This document shows, in pieces, positions 22,332-33,380 of a DNA stretch of 64,000 nt. Both the position numbers and the translations under genes were made by a program. The notes beneath the pieces are model-generated. The model was not told the DNA's origin, made no database searches, and saw nothing but the letters and a program-made list of their open reading frames with translations. The DNA comes from Thereva unica (taxonomy: Eukaryota; Arthropoda; Insecta; Diptera; Therevidae), in assembly GCA_949987705.1 (NCBI GenBank), contig OX465282.1:68693922-68757921 (forward strand), given 5' to 3'. Each line of letters begins with the position of its first letter. The first letter of the stretch is position 1.

Positions 22332-22794
22332 TGTGACCGCGTTGTCTAGTTGTCGTAAAATCGTGAAATTAAAATTATATTGCTGAAAAAACTTAAATAC
22401 TATTAGTCAGAGAAGTTAAAATTCAAAGTAATTTAGAATTATACAGAAAATAGTAGAATTGTGACCGTGTTGGCTAGTGTATAAAATTGAAGTACTGAAC
22501 TTAAAATTTAAAGGTGAAATTTAAAGTTAGTTTTTTTGAAAGTAAATTTAGAATAGTGAGTTTTAAAGAAATTTAAGATATTGAATTCTGTGAATAAATA
22601 AATGCTTGATTTGATAAAGAATTTCGATGTGAAAAATAAATTTTGTGCTGTAGATAATGAATTTAGATTTGGTAAAATAAAATTTATGATGTGAATTAAT
22701 TTGAAATACATAGATGTGAAAAATTGAATAAAATTATATTAATTTGTGTTACAATAAAAGTGCGGATTTATTTATTATTTGAAGATACTAAACA
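22332..22794 (+). repeat. LTR of the palindrome (plus orientation)
   Basis: TGTGACCGCGTTGT...GATACTAAACA. It contains a TATAAAA at 22480-22486 and AATAAA signals near 22732 and 22752, fitting promoter and polyadenylation regions of an LTR. An internal TGTGACCGTGTTGGCTAG near 22460 echoes its own start. Confidence 0.75.
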
Positions 22795-24203
22795 GGTACT
22801 TTACAGTGAGACGTAGTGAAACATGTTTTACGGGTACATGGACAGATATGATAATAGAACAATCTGCAAATAGAGAATTCAAAGTGCAAGGAGGTATAGT
22901 TCAGAGAGGTTTTACTGATGAAGTTTTGTCAGCACACGTTGTAACGAAGTCATCTCTCTCGAATATATGTGTTGCACTTGAGGACTACTGTAACACCCAT
23001 TTTGGGACAAGTGAACAGCACATTGAGCTAAGAGAATCTCGGGTGACTAGAAATAATAATGATATAAGAAAGTTGGTTGATTGGTTTGATTTACATGATC
23101 CATTCCCAGAAAAAGAAGCCATTATGTCTTTGAGCACTGGTGTCATTGGAAACAGCCTAATTAATTGCCATATGTCGAAAAATCATGGAGAAAAAGGTAT
23201 GATGGAAATGGCAGGCAAAATTTTTGAAAAAATCAAAATTACACGTTAAAGTAGAGTACACTCCCTTGCCACAATGTATTCTGCTGTAAAAGTGAACAAT
23301 AAAATTATAACAGTAGAAGACCCTTTGATTCTTTATCAAAGAATGCTACTGTTAAAAAAATCTGATAAAGACCTGGAAGAGTACCTTCGGTATGAACTGG
23401 CTCCATTTTCTATGTCTCTTTTTAAGAGTAAAGGTGAAATGCGTAATACTGCCAAATCTGATCTCTACGATGAATTTCCAACTGTAGATGAAGCTACATT
23501 AAAGGATACAAACATTTATATAATCGATGGAGGATTTTTATTACATCGATTTAGATGGAGTAAGGAAATGAGTACCTTCAAAGATGTATGCAAGGGGTAC
23601 ATAAATTATGTCAAAAAGTATTATAAATCGTGTATTGTTATTTTTGATGGTTACAGTGATAACACTAGCACTAAAGTCTGTGAGCAGCGACGTAGAAATA
23701 TAGCTTGCTCTTCTCCAAATTTTAAAATATAGAATGACACGGCAGTTACTATAAGTTAGCAAAAATTATTATTAAACGCATTTAATAAAGAACAATTAAT
23801 TCAATTACTAACTCAAGCATTTACTGAAGAGCACATCGAAGTTAGAAATGCAACAGCAGATGCAGACCTTTTGATTGTGAATACTGTAATTGAAAAATCG
23901 CATGCAATGCAAACAACGATTGTAGGAGAGGATGTTGATCTGCTTGTTCTTTTAATTGCTTTAACTCCAACACAAAATGATATTTATTTTCTTAAGCCAA
24001 GAAGTGGTAAAGTCAAACCAAAATTTTTTTCTACTGGAAGCCTCCAAACACAATATACTAAATTAAGAACATTCATTTTATTAGCACATTCCTTCAGTGG
24101 TTGCGATACTACAAGTTGCATTTTTGGTAAAGGTAAAAAATTGATTCTGAAACTTTTTCAAAATGAACCACTATTGGCAAATGTCATTTTTTCTTCTAAA
24201 TAA
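22795..24203 (+). pseudogene. PIN/FEN1-like protein of element A, three in-frame stops
   Basis: One reading frame runs through with stops at 23247, 23730 and 23757. It contains WTDMIIEQ and HFGTSEQH near the start, DWFDLHDPFPE, LYDEFPTVDEATL, YIIDGGFLLHRFRW, IVIFDGYSDNTSTK, TADADLLIVNTVIE, VGEDVDLLVLLIAL and AHSFSGCDTTSCIFGKGK. The spaced acidic residues (FDGY, ADAD, EDVD, GCD) resemble the metal-binding set of FEN1/PIN nucleases. The order matches an unnamed protein family I recall as multi-copy in insects and cnidarians. The N-terminus was cut by the LTR palindrome and the C-terminus is missing. Nuclease activity is inference. Confidence 0.65.
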
Positions 24204-24772
24204 GACAATGTTTGCTGTGACTATTAAGGTCGATTGTACTTTAAATTGAATAAAAAATATCATTAGGCTTTTAAACATTTCGCTCATGCTTTGAACCTAC
24301 ATATCTTCTAAACGGAGCAACTCAAGTTCCTGATCTTTATATCAAATAAAAGAATACACTTTGACCTAAAAGATGAGTCGAAGTATATTGGTTTACGATA
24401 ATTGGTCTAGGAGTTATTCAACTCTAAATAAATGACAAAAAAAGACATTGTTTTTTCGCGAACACCCTGTATCTTAGTGGTTAGCCCCCTATCTAGAACA
24501 CATTTTTCCTCCAAATACATCCAGTAATGACCCCTGAAAAAATTAGAAAAGTAGTCCAACTTGAACGTCGGAAAACCTATACAAGTCGTGAATGAGTTCA
24601 TATGAATATTTTAAATCTTTAAAACGGTGATATCTCATGAATGGCAATACGTACGGGAAAATGTATAATAACATCTTTTGTAGAAAATCGTATGAGCTAC
24701 AAACTTTGTGAACATTTTGTTATGATAGGACTTACGGTTTCAGATGCATTTGCAAAAAACAGATATTTTGAC
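24183..24772. repeat. Right TIR of element A
   Basis: Inverted copy of 20635-21214. The inner end overlaps the end of the PIN/FEN1-like frame (stop at about 24201), so the gene is truncated by the TIR or the TIR captured its 3' part. Confidence 0.88.
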
Positions 24773-24952
24773 CCTAAAACCCCCTAGAAAGAAAGGTTCC
24801 CGGGGTAGAAAATCGGTAGACTTTATAACCCCTTATTAAGAACCCTAAAAGGAAGCTCCGTGCCAATTTTCAGCCTGTACCCAATCATTTCCGCTATTTT
24901 TACTATTTTTCCTGTACTATATGGAATTCACACGATCGTATCATTATAGTCT

Positions 24953-25115
24953 ATGACGTTCTTTTCTTTACCTTTAGCTGAGGGTTATAGCGCAGCCGTT
25001 TGCTCGGCTAATCTCCAGCATTCCAAAAGGACATGGTCTGTGTCCTCTATCACATTTAGGAATGATGAGCATTGCGCGAACTCATCTTGTCCGAACAGGA
25101 GCGCGTTCAAACACC
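24953..25115 (-). pseudogene. C-terminal zinc-knuckle fragment of an R1/I-type LINE
   Basis: The minus strand reads CAQCSSFLNVIEDTDHVLLE then C, the C-x2-C...H...C knuckle that ends RT proteins of R1/LOA-type LINEs. Nothing upstream of it is preserved. Confidence 0.55.
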
Positions 25116-25118
25116 TTA

Positions 25119-25142
25119 CTATAGTTAACCATGGTTAACTAT
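25119..25142. repeat. Perfect short palindrome
   Basis: ATAGTTAACCATGGTTAACT followed by AT reads the same on both strands (22 bp). A partial echo TTAGCCATGGTCTAGTTAA follows at about 25177. Possibly the end of a small inverted-repeat element. Confidence 0.6.
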
Positions 25143-25934
25143 GGGAAACTTTTGGCGTTCAAAAACTCCCGTGTTTAGCCATGGTCTAGTTAATTTTTCA
25201 GCATGGTTGGCGATAGTTAAGAAGAAGAAGAAAACAACTTCATGGACAAATTAAAGTGGGATTTGTGAGATTATTGTAAATAATTAATGGACGCATACAG
25301 TGGCATAGCAAGAAATATTTTCAAGGGGGGTTAAATAGTTATAAGTCGAGTCCTGAACTTAAACATTATCTTTCAAAATTGATACAACTTTTAGTTATGT
25401 TTTAATAGGAATAAGACCAGAAGTGTTTTAGAGGAATTCAGTTTATTAACTATTAACATACATGATCAATGGTTCCAGAGCAATGCTTGTGGAAAAGTCA
25501 CAATTCTATGTTTCTACATTTTTCGGCAAATTTGTTGATTACTTCCTTATCCGTTACGTCGATTTCCCTGTACTGATAAAAAAAGAGCTCTCTTAGCTTA
25601 AGAGACTTTTTCTTGAACCAAGCAACTAACGTTTTGGATATAACAAAAACAAAACTGTCTTCGGATAAGCAATACTCATAGTCTTGGTTTTATTGTCTTG
25701 GATGAAGACAAAAGTTGACTAGATGTAAAAAAAAATCTTGGTTTGAGATACTCATTTTTTTAATTTAAGCAACTCAACTTCTTAGTCAAATAATATCAAA
25801 TTCTTAAAGCAGGCACATTAATTTTCTTGACGGCTGTTTTGAATAAGGACTCATATTTTTTCTAATGATCATATGCCAGTGTCAAATTAACTACAATATT
25901 TCCATTAATAAAATAGTGAATTACCTCAATAAAT

Positions 25935-26119
25935 ATTCTCGAATTAAAACTTTATCTTGTCTTGATTTAATACAAATTTTGTTTTGAATAAAAAATATTT
26001 AGTTTCTTGAGTTAAAAATTAAAAAATCTTATGTCGAAAAAGACATATCTTGGTCAAAAAATATAAGTATTGAGCGAAGAAGTACAATTGCTTGGCTCAA
26101 GAATTTCTAGTGTCTTACC
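25935..26119 (-). repeat. Dispersed repeat, inverted copy of the window's right end
   Basis: Its reverse complement matches 63829-64000, both passing through CACTAGAAATTCTTGAGCC and AAGCAATTGTA to a TTTTATTCAAAACAAAATTT-type block. About 85% identical by eye. Probably one end of an unnamed DNA element. Confidence 0.75.
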
Positions 26120-26158
26120 AGAGATAACATAATACATACGGAGTATTATGTTATCTCT
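26120..26158. repeat. Perfect 16-bp stem hairpin
   Basis: AGAGATAACATAATAC (26120-26135) pairs exactly with GTATTATGTTATCTCT (26143-26158) around a 7-base loop. Confidence 0.75.
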
Positions 26159-27084
26159 GCTGATACCTTATTCATAAAAATATTTTATGGCGTTACAAAA
26201 ATACAGAGTTATATTAGTTATTTTGCCCGAAAAAGAAGAAATAGCATTATTAATACCTTAGCCACAGTTACGGGATATAACAACTATACAGAAATTCAAT
26301 ACTCATTATAGGTATAATAGCCGATAATCTGAGATACTCTCCTTTTGCGCCGGGCCTGGGGTAATTTTTTATGGGCTGTGACCCACCTCCTTTTATAAAT
26401 TTTGTTCCCCTCTTTTAACTTAAAAAGGTAACAAACGCAGAAAAGACTCAGAAAATTAATTTGTGAAGAGATGTGCGCGTGCCGAATGAATAAAGTTAAG
26501 TTATCTTTATATGTATTGAAAAGAGCTTTTAAATATATGTAAAACCGTGCTCAAAGTTTATTCATCATAATATGCATAGTTTTACTATAATTATTCGAAA
26601 TATTTTTTATCCTAAGTTTAAAATAATTTAAAAACTATGCTGAAAAAATTCCTTTTAAGTTCATGAGCATTTTCATTCATAAATTGAAAGTGGTCCGCAG
26701 CAAGCAGCACAACTTCCCCAAGCAGAAGCGCGCAAGCGACTGGCGGAAAACGTCATCAATCTAGTAATCAAAGTGATAAAAATTCAAATTTCTACTAAAT
26801 TGCTACAAATTATTTCTGTAGCAAATGTGTAAAATACAAAATCCTTAAAATAAAAAAAAATGTATAAAAAGGGGCGTGTTTCATTCATAATTTGTAAATT
26901 TTTTAAATAATCATTGAAGTCCCAGGAAAATACACCCCCTGTGGCAATACGCAGTCGCGACTATTTACAAAATTTGGCAACGATGTGCTTTTTGTCACGG
27001 GGTTTGAAAAGATCTATACTAGCCACTTATGCAATAACAGAGAAAAATTTGATGTCTTGAGAGTCAACCTGTGGAGCGCTGAAT

Positions 27085-27441
27085 AAATTCTTCCACAGAT
27101 GTTCAAGGATCTGGCAATGTAATGATTGCTATGAATCATGAGGCTTGTCCAAAGGTGGTTGAGCTTAAGGATACTTTATTTGTTTCAGATTAAAGGTCAA
27201 ACTTGGTATCAGTTGCTAAAATAACCGATAAGGGCCATAGGGTAACATTTACCAAAGATTCAGCGCCAATTACTAATCAAAATGGCAGGGTAAGACTCAG
27301 TGCAATTCGAAAGAATAATTTATATTTTCTTTCACAGACTCACCAGTTTGCTAAGGTATCTGCACTTGTAAGTCAAGATGATCTCCGGAAATGGCATGAA
27401 AAGTTGGGTCATTTAAATTTTAAGGACGTGGTTAAGGTAAT
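27085..27441 (+). pseudogene. Copia element, GAG-pre-integrase segment (left part)
   Basis: Plus-strand reading: a VQGSGNVMI-like block, VELKDTLFVSD, a stop, SNLVSVAKITDKGHRVTF, LSAIRKNNLYFL and LRKWHEKLGHLNFKDVVKV. The KWHEKLGHLN motif marks the GAG-pre-integrase zinc region of Ty1/copia polyproteins, just before integrase. The frame runs into the BEL insertion at 27442 and resumes at 62449, so the copia copy predates the BEL element. The protease part upstream is not recognisable. Confidence 0.82.
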
Positions 27442-27582
27442 TATTAAAAATATATGCAAGGGAACCGGACGTTACTCTAAATTTCAAAAGACCTTATCGT
27501 TATTTCTTTAATTCACGAGAACTTTATTTGCAATTATATTTATTGTTTTAGTATTGAGTATTGATTTATTTAATTTACAACA
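27442..27582 (-). repeat. 3' LTR of the BEL element, internally deleted
   Basis: 141 bp. Matches 62199-62448 at both ends but lacks about 109 bp between GAACTTTATT and TGCAATTATATTTATTG. The minus strand has purine-rich GGGCCCGAGGA just upstream (27583-27593), the likely polypurine tract. Confidence 0.88.
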
Positions 27583-27740
27583 TCCTCGGGCCCGGCAAAG
27601 TTCTTCATTTCGAGAGGGTAGAGCAATTGAATTGTCCTTCGTAGTACATATAGTTCCGTTTGAGAGCCGAATTTCACAGGCTCGTATTTGATTGTCGCAC
27701 CCTGGGAAAACTTTATCTATGACAGCCATTTTCCAATGAA
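27583..27740 (-). pseudogene. BEL pol C-terminal end (DUF5641 tail)
   Basis: Minus-strand RIHWKMAVIDKVFPGCDNQI then RACEIRLSNGTI matches the last domain of BEL/Pao polyproteins (usually WPLARV...GxDGxVR..VRTxxG). It continues the domain found at 34248-33995; LINE-alpha copy 2 lies between the two. Confidence 0.85.
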
Positions 27741-27744
27741 TTCT

Positions 27745-28360
27745 AGGAGCAGTAAATGTGAAGTCATGACTTTTAGTAGGAGACGTGATCCTATAATTTT
27801 TAACTCCACCTTTCTTAATGAAGGTGTCCCTCGTGTAAACTTTGTTAAAGATCTCGGGATTAGATTTGATAGGAAGCTGGATTTTTCCACTCACATCAAC
27901 TATATCTCTTCTAGAGGTAGTTTAGTCCTGGGTTTTATAAAAAGGTGGTCCAAAGAATTTAACAACCCCTTGATTACTAAACACCTTTATATTTCTCTTG
28001 TCAGACCATTACTCGAATATGCGTCCCAGGTTGGGTCTCCTCACTACTCTGTGCATGTTAGAACTATTGAATCGGTCCAACGTAGGTTCGTTCGATTCGC
28101 ACTGAATCATCTTCCTTGGGAAAACCCATTAGTTCTTCCATCTTATGAATCTCGGCTTAAGTTACTTAACTTAAGCTCTCTTCACAAGCGCCGTGAGGTG
28201 GCCGATGTTGTTTTTGTTCATCAGCTCCTTAATGGAAAGGTTGACTCAGGTTTTCTAGATCACCGTGCGTCGTTTAGAGTGAGTCGTTACAATCTACAAA
28301 TCAACTCTTCTAATACGAATTACGGCAGACTCGAACCTGTCAATCCCATAACGTGAGTAT
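27745..28360 (+). pseudogene. LINE-alpha copy 2 RT C-terminal region
   Basis: Frame opening near 27745 with SSKCEVMTFSRRRDPIIF, VNFVKDLGIRFDRKLDFSTH and then the region shared with copy 1 (SLVRPLLEYASQV...). It begins just after the RT catalytic box. Compared with copy 1 it lacks a few residues after SRYNL and a stretch after the EPVN block, which puts the end out of frame. Confidence 0.85.
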
Positions 28361-28632
28361 TGGTAAAGATGTCCTTAAAAGGAGTCTTTTTAATCTCACG
28401 TGATTGCTTACATTTTATGTTGTTTGGTGGGTTACATGTTGGATGCCCTTACTTTTTATTTTAATTTATGTTCAACCTCTTTTTAGAGATAGGATTTGTG
28501 TTTTTATTTACTAATTTTTATGTTACTAATATTTTATGTTTGCATGTCTCAGCTGAGCCACGGCAGTGGTAAATATTTCTCAGCCCTGCGGGGAAGTGTG
28601 CCTTCTGTGTTAGAAGGGAAACTCTATATATG

Positions 28633-28671
<39 letters not shown>

Positions 28672-28672
28672 T

Positions 28673-31600
28673 AGGGCGGGTCAATTTGTATGGATGAAAA
28701 AAAATCGACCTTTTACACCCCCTAGTGATATTCTATATGTAATTTTGAGCAACTTTGCCCAAGAAACTATAGTTCGAAAATCGATTTTGAGCCTCCGGAT
28801 TTTTAAAAATAGATATTTTTTGTCAATATTTATGATTTAATTTATTTAAGAAGATAAAAATACAAGTTATTTCTCCAGCCACACGTATTTAGGAGTTTCT
28901 GTGGGCGAGCAATCTATTGCTAATGTTTACTTATATTTACTGGTCCCGCTAAAGGGCGCTTTCGTACATTTTATCTATATTTCGTAGGTTTTATCACTAT
29001 TTTTCAAGAATTGTTTTGTTTTGCAAAACCAAATTATTAATAGCCTAAAATAAATGCATGGGTCAAGTATATTAAAACACGTGCGCTATAGTCGTTTTGG
29101 TGTTGCCACGCTACACCTCTTCCAGAAACACATTCATAGTATATAAAAACATAGGCATATTCGAATGCAACGTTGTATCAAAATTTCAAAGTGATCGGAG
29201 ATTTTAGATTAAGAACAAACGCACATTTACATTTTTATTATAAATTTATTTTTATTTATAGAACACAGTATAAAAGTAAATTTAAATTCAAAAAGGAAAA
29301 CATTTTTTTGCAGTAATAGATAAGAATCGAGGAGTTATTTTTGAAAGTCTTGCTTGCTTTCAAGTCGAGATAATTTCTTACGGCTTTCTAATGTCACTGC
29401 CATTATTCCTTCTCGATTCTTGTCTAAAGCACGTTTAGAAACATTAGCCAGCAATTGTATGTGTCTTTCCGTACCTTGGATGTGTAACGGAATTCCTGGG
29501 TCAGGCAGCGGTGGTTCGTCGTATTCTAAGTATTGCTCAAAATAATCATGCGGAATCGTTTTTGTAAACGGTGGCTCAAAAATAATACTGTCGTCATTTA
29601 AGTCAATCATATTCGTATAATCTGTGCAATTGAAGTTAATAATAGGTTTTCTATAAACTCTAACTCGCATCGGATCGTCCTGTTTATTTCGATAGTGTAA
29701 AATTATGTTTATAGCACTGTCGCGTTTGTCTTTTCTGTCATCAAACAACATTGATAACAAAACATTTTCCGAATGTGCATAATATGAATTGTCCTTAATT
29801 ACATTATTTATCACGTCGCGTAAATTTGGCTCTAAAAACTGTGCCCAACGTATGAATTTCGAAAATAATGCGCTACCATACACGACAGAGTTATAATACT
29901 TAATATTGAAATACATTGGCGTATAAACTTTCATTATGTAGGCTACTAGAGTTTTCAAATTCTTAGATGGCTTATTCGTTGTCACATATAACCGTAATAC
30001 CCTATTGGCCTTGGTGAGCCAGCGAGAATGAGCAATTGGCCCTGGTTTAATGTTAGCCAAATCCTCCGGAATAAAACCATTAGAAATCGCATTGGCCAAC
30101 TTGTACAAGTACTTTAAATCCGTAGATAATTCACCTTCTTCTTCCATTGCTGGAGGCATATTCTCTAGCTGGATTTTTTCAAAATCAGCTACAACCTGTA
30201 AAGATTAGATGAATTAAAATACGATTTTATTATTTAAAACACATTATAAATAAGTAATAGAAGTAAAAATGGTATGAAAAAAGTTATAACAATTACGTAC
30301 CGGAAGTTTTTCACAAGTTTCAATTTGTTTGTTTAACGTTCCGGTTGTCGTTCGTGGTCCAGTGGTGGATGATCTTTCTAACGTGTCAAACAAATGCCGC
30401 AGCGGAAGCTCGTTAAAGTGGATAAGGCACACAAACCAATGCAGTGGTCTGTGTAACTGTAGTTCGAATCGTCGCAATATTCCATTTTTTATGCCAGTAT
30501 TTGCTGGTTCACCATCACAGCATATGCCAATTAATGAATCAAAGGACATTCCTTTGTTGATGAAAAATTCGTTCAATTTTTTGACCTTAGTTTCCGCATC
30601 TTCATTTTCCAATTTTACGTAGCCTATTAATTGGGAATTAGGCTCCTTCAAAACAACTAGATGAGGCTCTTTTACCATCGTTTGATGAAATTTTTGATCT
30701 ATTTTCTCTCTCGTTAAAGAATCATTTTTTCTGCCATCAAACGAAAATGCTATTAAACTGGAAGCGTCATACCGGTTACGAAGCACTTCTTGTCTACATT
30801 TCATTTTTTCTCTACGAACTTTTGCTTTATCCATAATTACAAAATTACCACGGTCATCTCTTACGTTAATGTCTTCCATAAGACATGTTGCCATAGCTGA
30901 AGCTATTCTGTCAGGCACACCAAATCTGTCACAAATCATAGCAAACTTCGAAGCATCGTATCTAGGAGTATAAGGTCCTCGTTTCGTTGGAGAAAGATCT
31001 TCTGCACTATCTTCATCATCAACATGGATATTTGTTCGATCAGGTATGTATGGTTGATCGCTGCTCTCTATAGTTGCTGGTATTATTGTAGATATAGGTA
31101 CCTCCTCTACATTTTCTGTCGTATATTCTGGTATCATACATTTTCTGTCATTATGTTGATCTAGCATAAACTCTTTTAAGTGTTCTGGAATCAAGCCACA
31201 TGAACATAAATTTTCTTTTTAAGTCACATTCACATTTTCCGATATAAAATAATTCGTTTGTGGATTGTACGAATGCTCTAAATGATCTGCCTTTCGTTCT
31301 GTTCTTATCCGCGGTTTGATATCTGTCAAGCAAAGTATTCAATTTTCTACCAATACTGGTTTTGGCAATTAGTTCTAATATTCAGTTTACCCCAAATTTC
31401 AAGCAATTTATCTACTACATAAGGAGTTAAAGTCTTATACGAGAACATTTTACTTTGAACTTTAGCACGATCGCCCAGCAAGAAATAATATCTTAAGATA
31501 TCCACTTTATTTAGCAGATTCACACCACTTAATTCACTAGACACACCAAAAGCACTAATATCTTGAGAAGGCATATGTGTCAAACAACTTCCGGAGCTTG

Positions 31601-32722
31601 TTGATGCTATTTGGTCTTGCGAAGTAGACGGCACTGGATCCATAGTATATTAGGTTCTAAATGTTCTTATATACACAAATCAAATAAAAAATTCTTATAA
31701 AAATAAGAAATACAAAAATTACTTTTACTTTTTTCACAATAGATTCGTTAACTCACGGCGATGCCTAGGAGCGAACTGAACTTTCAGGTTCCTATATCTA
31801 TTTCCTAACATTCCTTACAAATCGTAATTTCGCGGAACTCCTAATAACCTATTTTACTATCTTACTTTTATTGTCCTGCTTTGATTTTCCATCGGCTATT
31901 TCTGTGGAGTATATTTATGTTTATTACATGTGTCGCCTACTTTTTACTCTTTCATACAATTTATTACCCGTAATTATTGCTATATTTCGTACCTACTTAT
32001 ATGTAGGTAATTCTTCTGAAAGGCCCTTTTATTAACCGCCGCAAAACATGATTGTCTCAATATTGCTTCCTGTGAACTAGGGGTGGGATTTCCCTGTTTT
32101 TGTTCACTATATTGTTTGTTTGATTTTTTTCCACTTGGACTTGCATTGTTTTACACCTATACGAATTTTAATACTTTCTCTTCTTATTAACTTTAGATTT
32201 ATGTAATTTTCTTTATTATTATTAATTTTAAATTTATTGAAATTAGTAATGTTTTAATTGAGACCTGCCTTTTAATGGTTTATAATTTGTTTAACTAGAG
32301 AATGAGTATATTTATATTGTTTACACTTCATTGAAATGGCGCTAAAACAAGAATGAACCACTCCATGAAACATAAGCCATTTATAATTTGGGGTTGCTAT
32401 AATAATTTTTCTTGAAAAATAGTGATAAAACATACGAAATATGGATAAAATGTACGAAAGCGTCATCTAGCGGCACTGGTAAATAAAAATAAACATCAGA
32501 AATAAATTCCTTGACCCAAAAAACCCCTATATATGTGTACTTGGAGAAAAAAACTTGTATTTTTATCTTTTTAAATTAATTAAATCATAAAAATACCTAT
32601 TTTTAAAAATCCGGAGGCTCAAATTCAACTTTCGAACTATGGTTTCTTGGGCAAAGTTGCTCAAAATTACCCATAGAATATCACTAGGGGGTGTAAAAGG
32701 TCGATTAAAAATTTGACCCGCC

Positions 32723-32724
<2 letters not shown>
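28673..32724 (-). mobile_element. DNA transposon with about 360-bp TIRs and an intron-containing transposase
   Basis: Begins AGGGCGGGTCAATTTG and ends with the inverse ...TTGACCCGCCCT. Similarity between ends continues about 360 bp inward (28673-29035, 32360-32724) through ACACCCCCTAGTGATATTCT and TTTCGTACATTTTAT. It sits inside the (TA)n tract of LINE-alpha, which hides any target duplication. The minus-strand gene 31643-29335 encodes the presumed transposase. Confidence 0.8.
29335..31643 (-). pseudogene. Presumed transposase (hAT-like fold?) with a 105-bp intron
   Basis: ATG at 31643. Blocks on the minus strand: VDKLLEIWGKLNI, LLDRYQTADKNRTKGRSF, IPEHLKEFMLDQ, SLIAFSFDGRKNDS, GICCDGEPANTG, HWFVCLIHFNELPLRHLF, then after an intron PIAHSRWLTKANRVLRLY, LLSMLFDDRKDKR and a C-terminal coiled region. 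The intron 30300-30196 has GT and TTTACAG borders and its removal keeps the frame (CEKLP/VVADFEK). FDG, CDG and the C-x2-H-N-E-L motif suggest an RNase H-type DDE enzyme related to hAT, but the placement is inference. Frameshifts near 31365 and 31215 disable it. Confidence 0.7.

Positions 32725-32786
<62 letters not shown>
32725..32786. repeat. (TA)n microsatellite
   Basis: Remainder of the LINE-alpha TA tract, expanded, between two DNA transposons that each used it as target. Confidence 0.85.
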
Positions 32787-32787
<1 letters not shown>

Positions 32788-33376
32788 ACGAGGTGTGGCT
32801 ATTAAATAACAAGACTGACGATGTAAAACATTTTATTTTTATTTCATACATTTTTACTTGTTATCACCTTCAATATACACCCCTCCTCTATCCCTACAAC
32901 GCTCCATGCGAATCTTCCTTTGTTCGAAACAGTGCTGGAAGTCTTTTTCTGTTAGCTCCTTCCGGACGCGTGCCGCTTTCTCTTTCACAGCTTCAACAGA
33001 CTCAAATCTTGTTCCTTTTAATGCAGATTTCACCTTAGGAAACAGATAGAAGTCGCACGGCGCAAGATCCGGCGAAGAAAGCGGATGGTCTAACACTGGG
33101 ATGCTGAATTTGGCTAGAAACCTCTTAACAGACATTGCGGAATGTGTTGCGACAATGCGTTGCTCTACTGTTACACTTAACATTTTTCCGGCGAAACAAA
33201 AAAACAACTCTAATGCGAACGAAGGCTACGGCTGTACTGATTTCTTTACAGAAGCGAGAGGCACTACATTCGAAAGAGAAGGCTTTACGATAACAGCTGT
33301 TGGTTGCTGGCGTTTGGCGCATGCGCACTTCTTCTGTAGCAGCGTCAGTCTCGTTATTTAATAGCCACACCTCGTA
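32787..33376 (-). mobile_element. mariner deletion derivative, 590 bp
   Basis: TIRs TACGAGGTGTGGCTATTAAA at 32787 and its inverse ending 33376, flanked by TA on both sides. The minus-strand frame (33207-32854) starts MLSVTVEQRI, the usual mariner N-terminus, and jumps directly to SVKRFLAKFSIPVLDHP, SPDLAPCDFYLFPKVKSALK and the GTRFESVEAVKEK tail. About 200 residues holding the helix-turn-helix part and the first two catalytic aspartates are deleted. The SPDLAP block with the third aspartate remains. It could only move with help from a full-length relative. Confidence 0.9.
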
Positions 33377-33380
33377 TATA

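Larger units (their letters stand above)
21356..22794. mobile_element. BEL/Pao-like short LTR element with an inverted extra LTR (palindrome)
   Basis: On the minus strand 22306-21855 is an LTR followed, four bases on, by a PBS-like TGGTCCTTCGAGCCGGAT (21850-21833), about 430 bp of interior, a purine-rich stretch and the first bases of another LTR (TGTGACCGCGTTG, ending at about 21357). On the plus strand a purine-rich stretch (22308-22331) precedes a second full LTR (22332-22794) pointing the other way. The two LTRs form a palindrome with a 39-bp loop. The PBS form is one I recall from insect BEL elements. Confidence 0.65.
20635..24772. mobile_element. Element A: long-TIR element carrying a PIN/FEN1-like gene
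   Basis: Arms 20635-21214 (about 580 bp) and 24183-24772 (about 590 bp) are near-identical inverted repeats, starting GTCAAAATATCTGTTTT outside and ending GAAGAAAAAATGAC inside. Between them lie a BEL-like LTR palindrome (21356-22794) and the only protein-like frame, a PIN/FEN1-like pseudogene (22795-24203) that runs into the inner end of the right arm. No DDE transposase is present. A related arm sequence occurs inside element B (42770-43330), also next to a PIN/FEN1-like gene. Confidence 0.75.
25143..27084. other. AT-rich region without recognisable genes
   Basis: Only short ORFs. Contains the dispersed repeat 25935-26119 and the hairpin 26120-26158. 26690-26760 is a GC-richer island (AAGCAGCACAACTTCCCCAA) of unknown origin. 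Confidence 0.4.

Noticed and set aside
21942..22711. Identical 67-codon ORFs on opposite strands (21942-22145 and 22508-22711)
   Set aside because: They are the two arms of one LTR palindrome; low-complexity AT-rich peptide with no family similarity.
20796..24601. Matching 64-codon ORFs at 20796-20990 and 24407-24601
   Set aside because: Conservation is explained by the inverted TIR copies of element A; no evidence of translation.
32858..33361. Plus-strand ORFs across the mariner
   Set aside because: Antisense to the mariner transposase remnant and its UTR.
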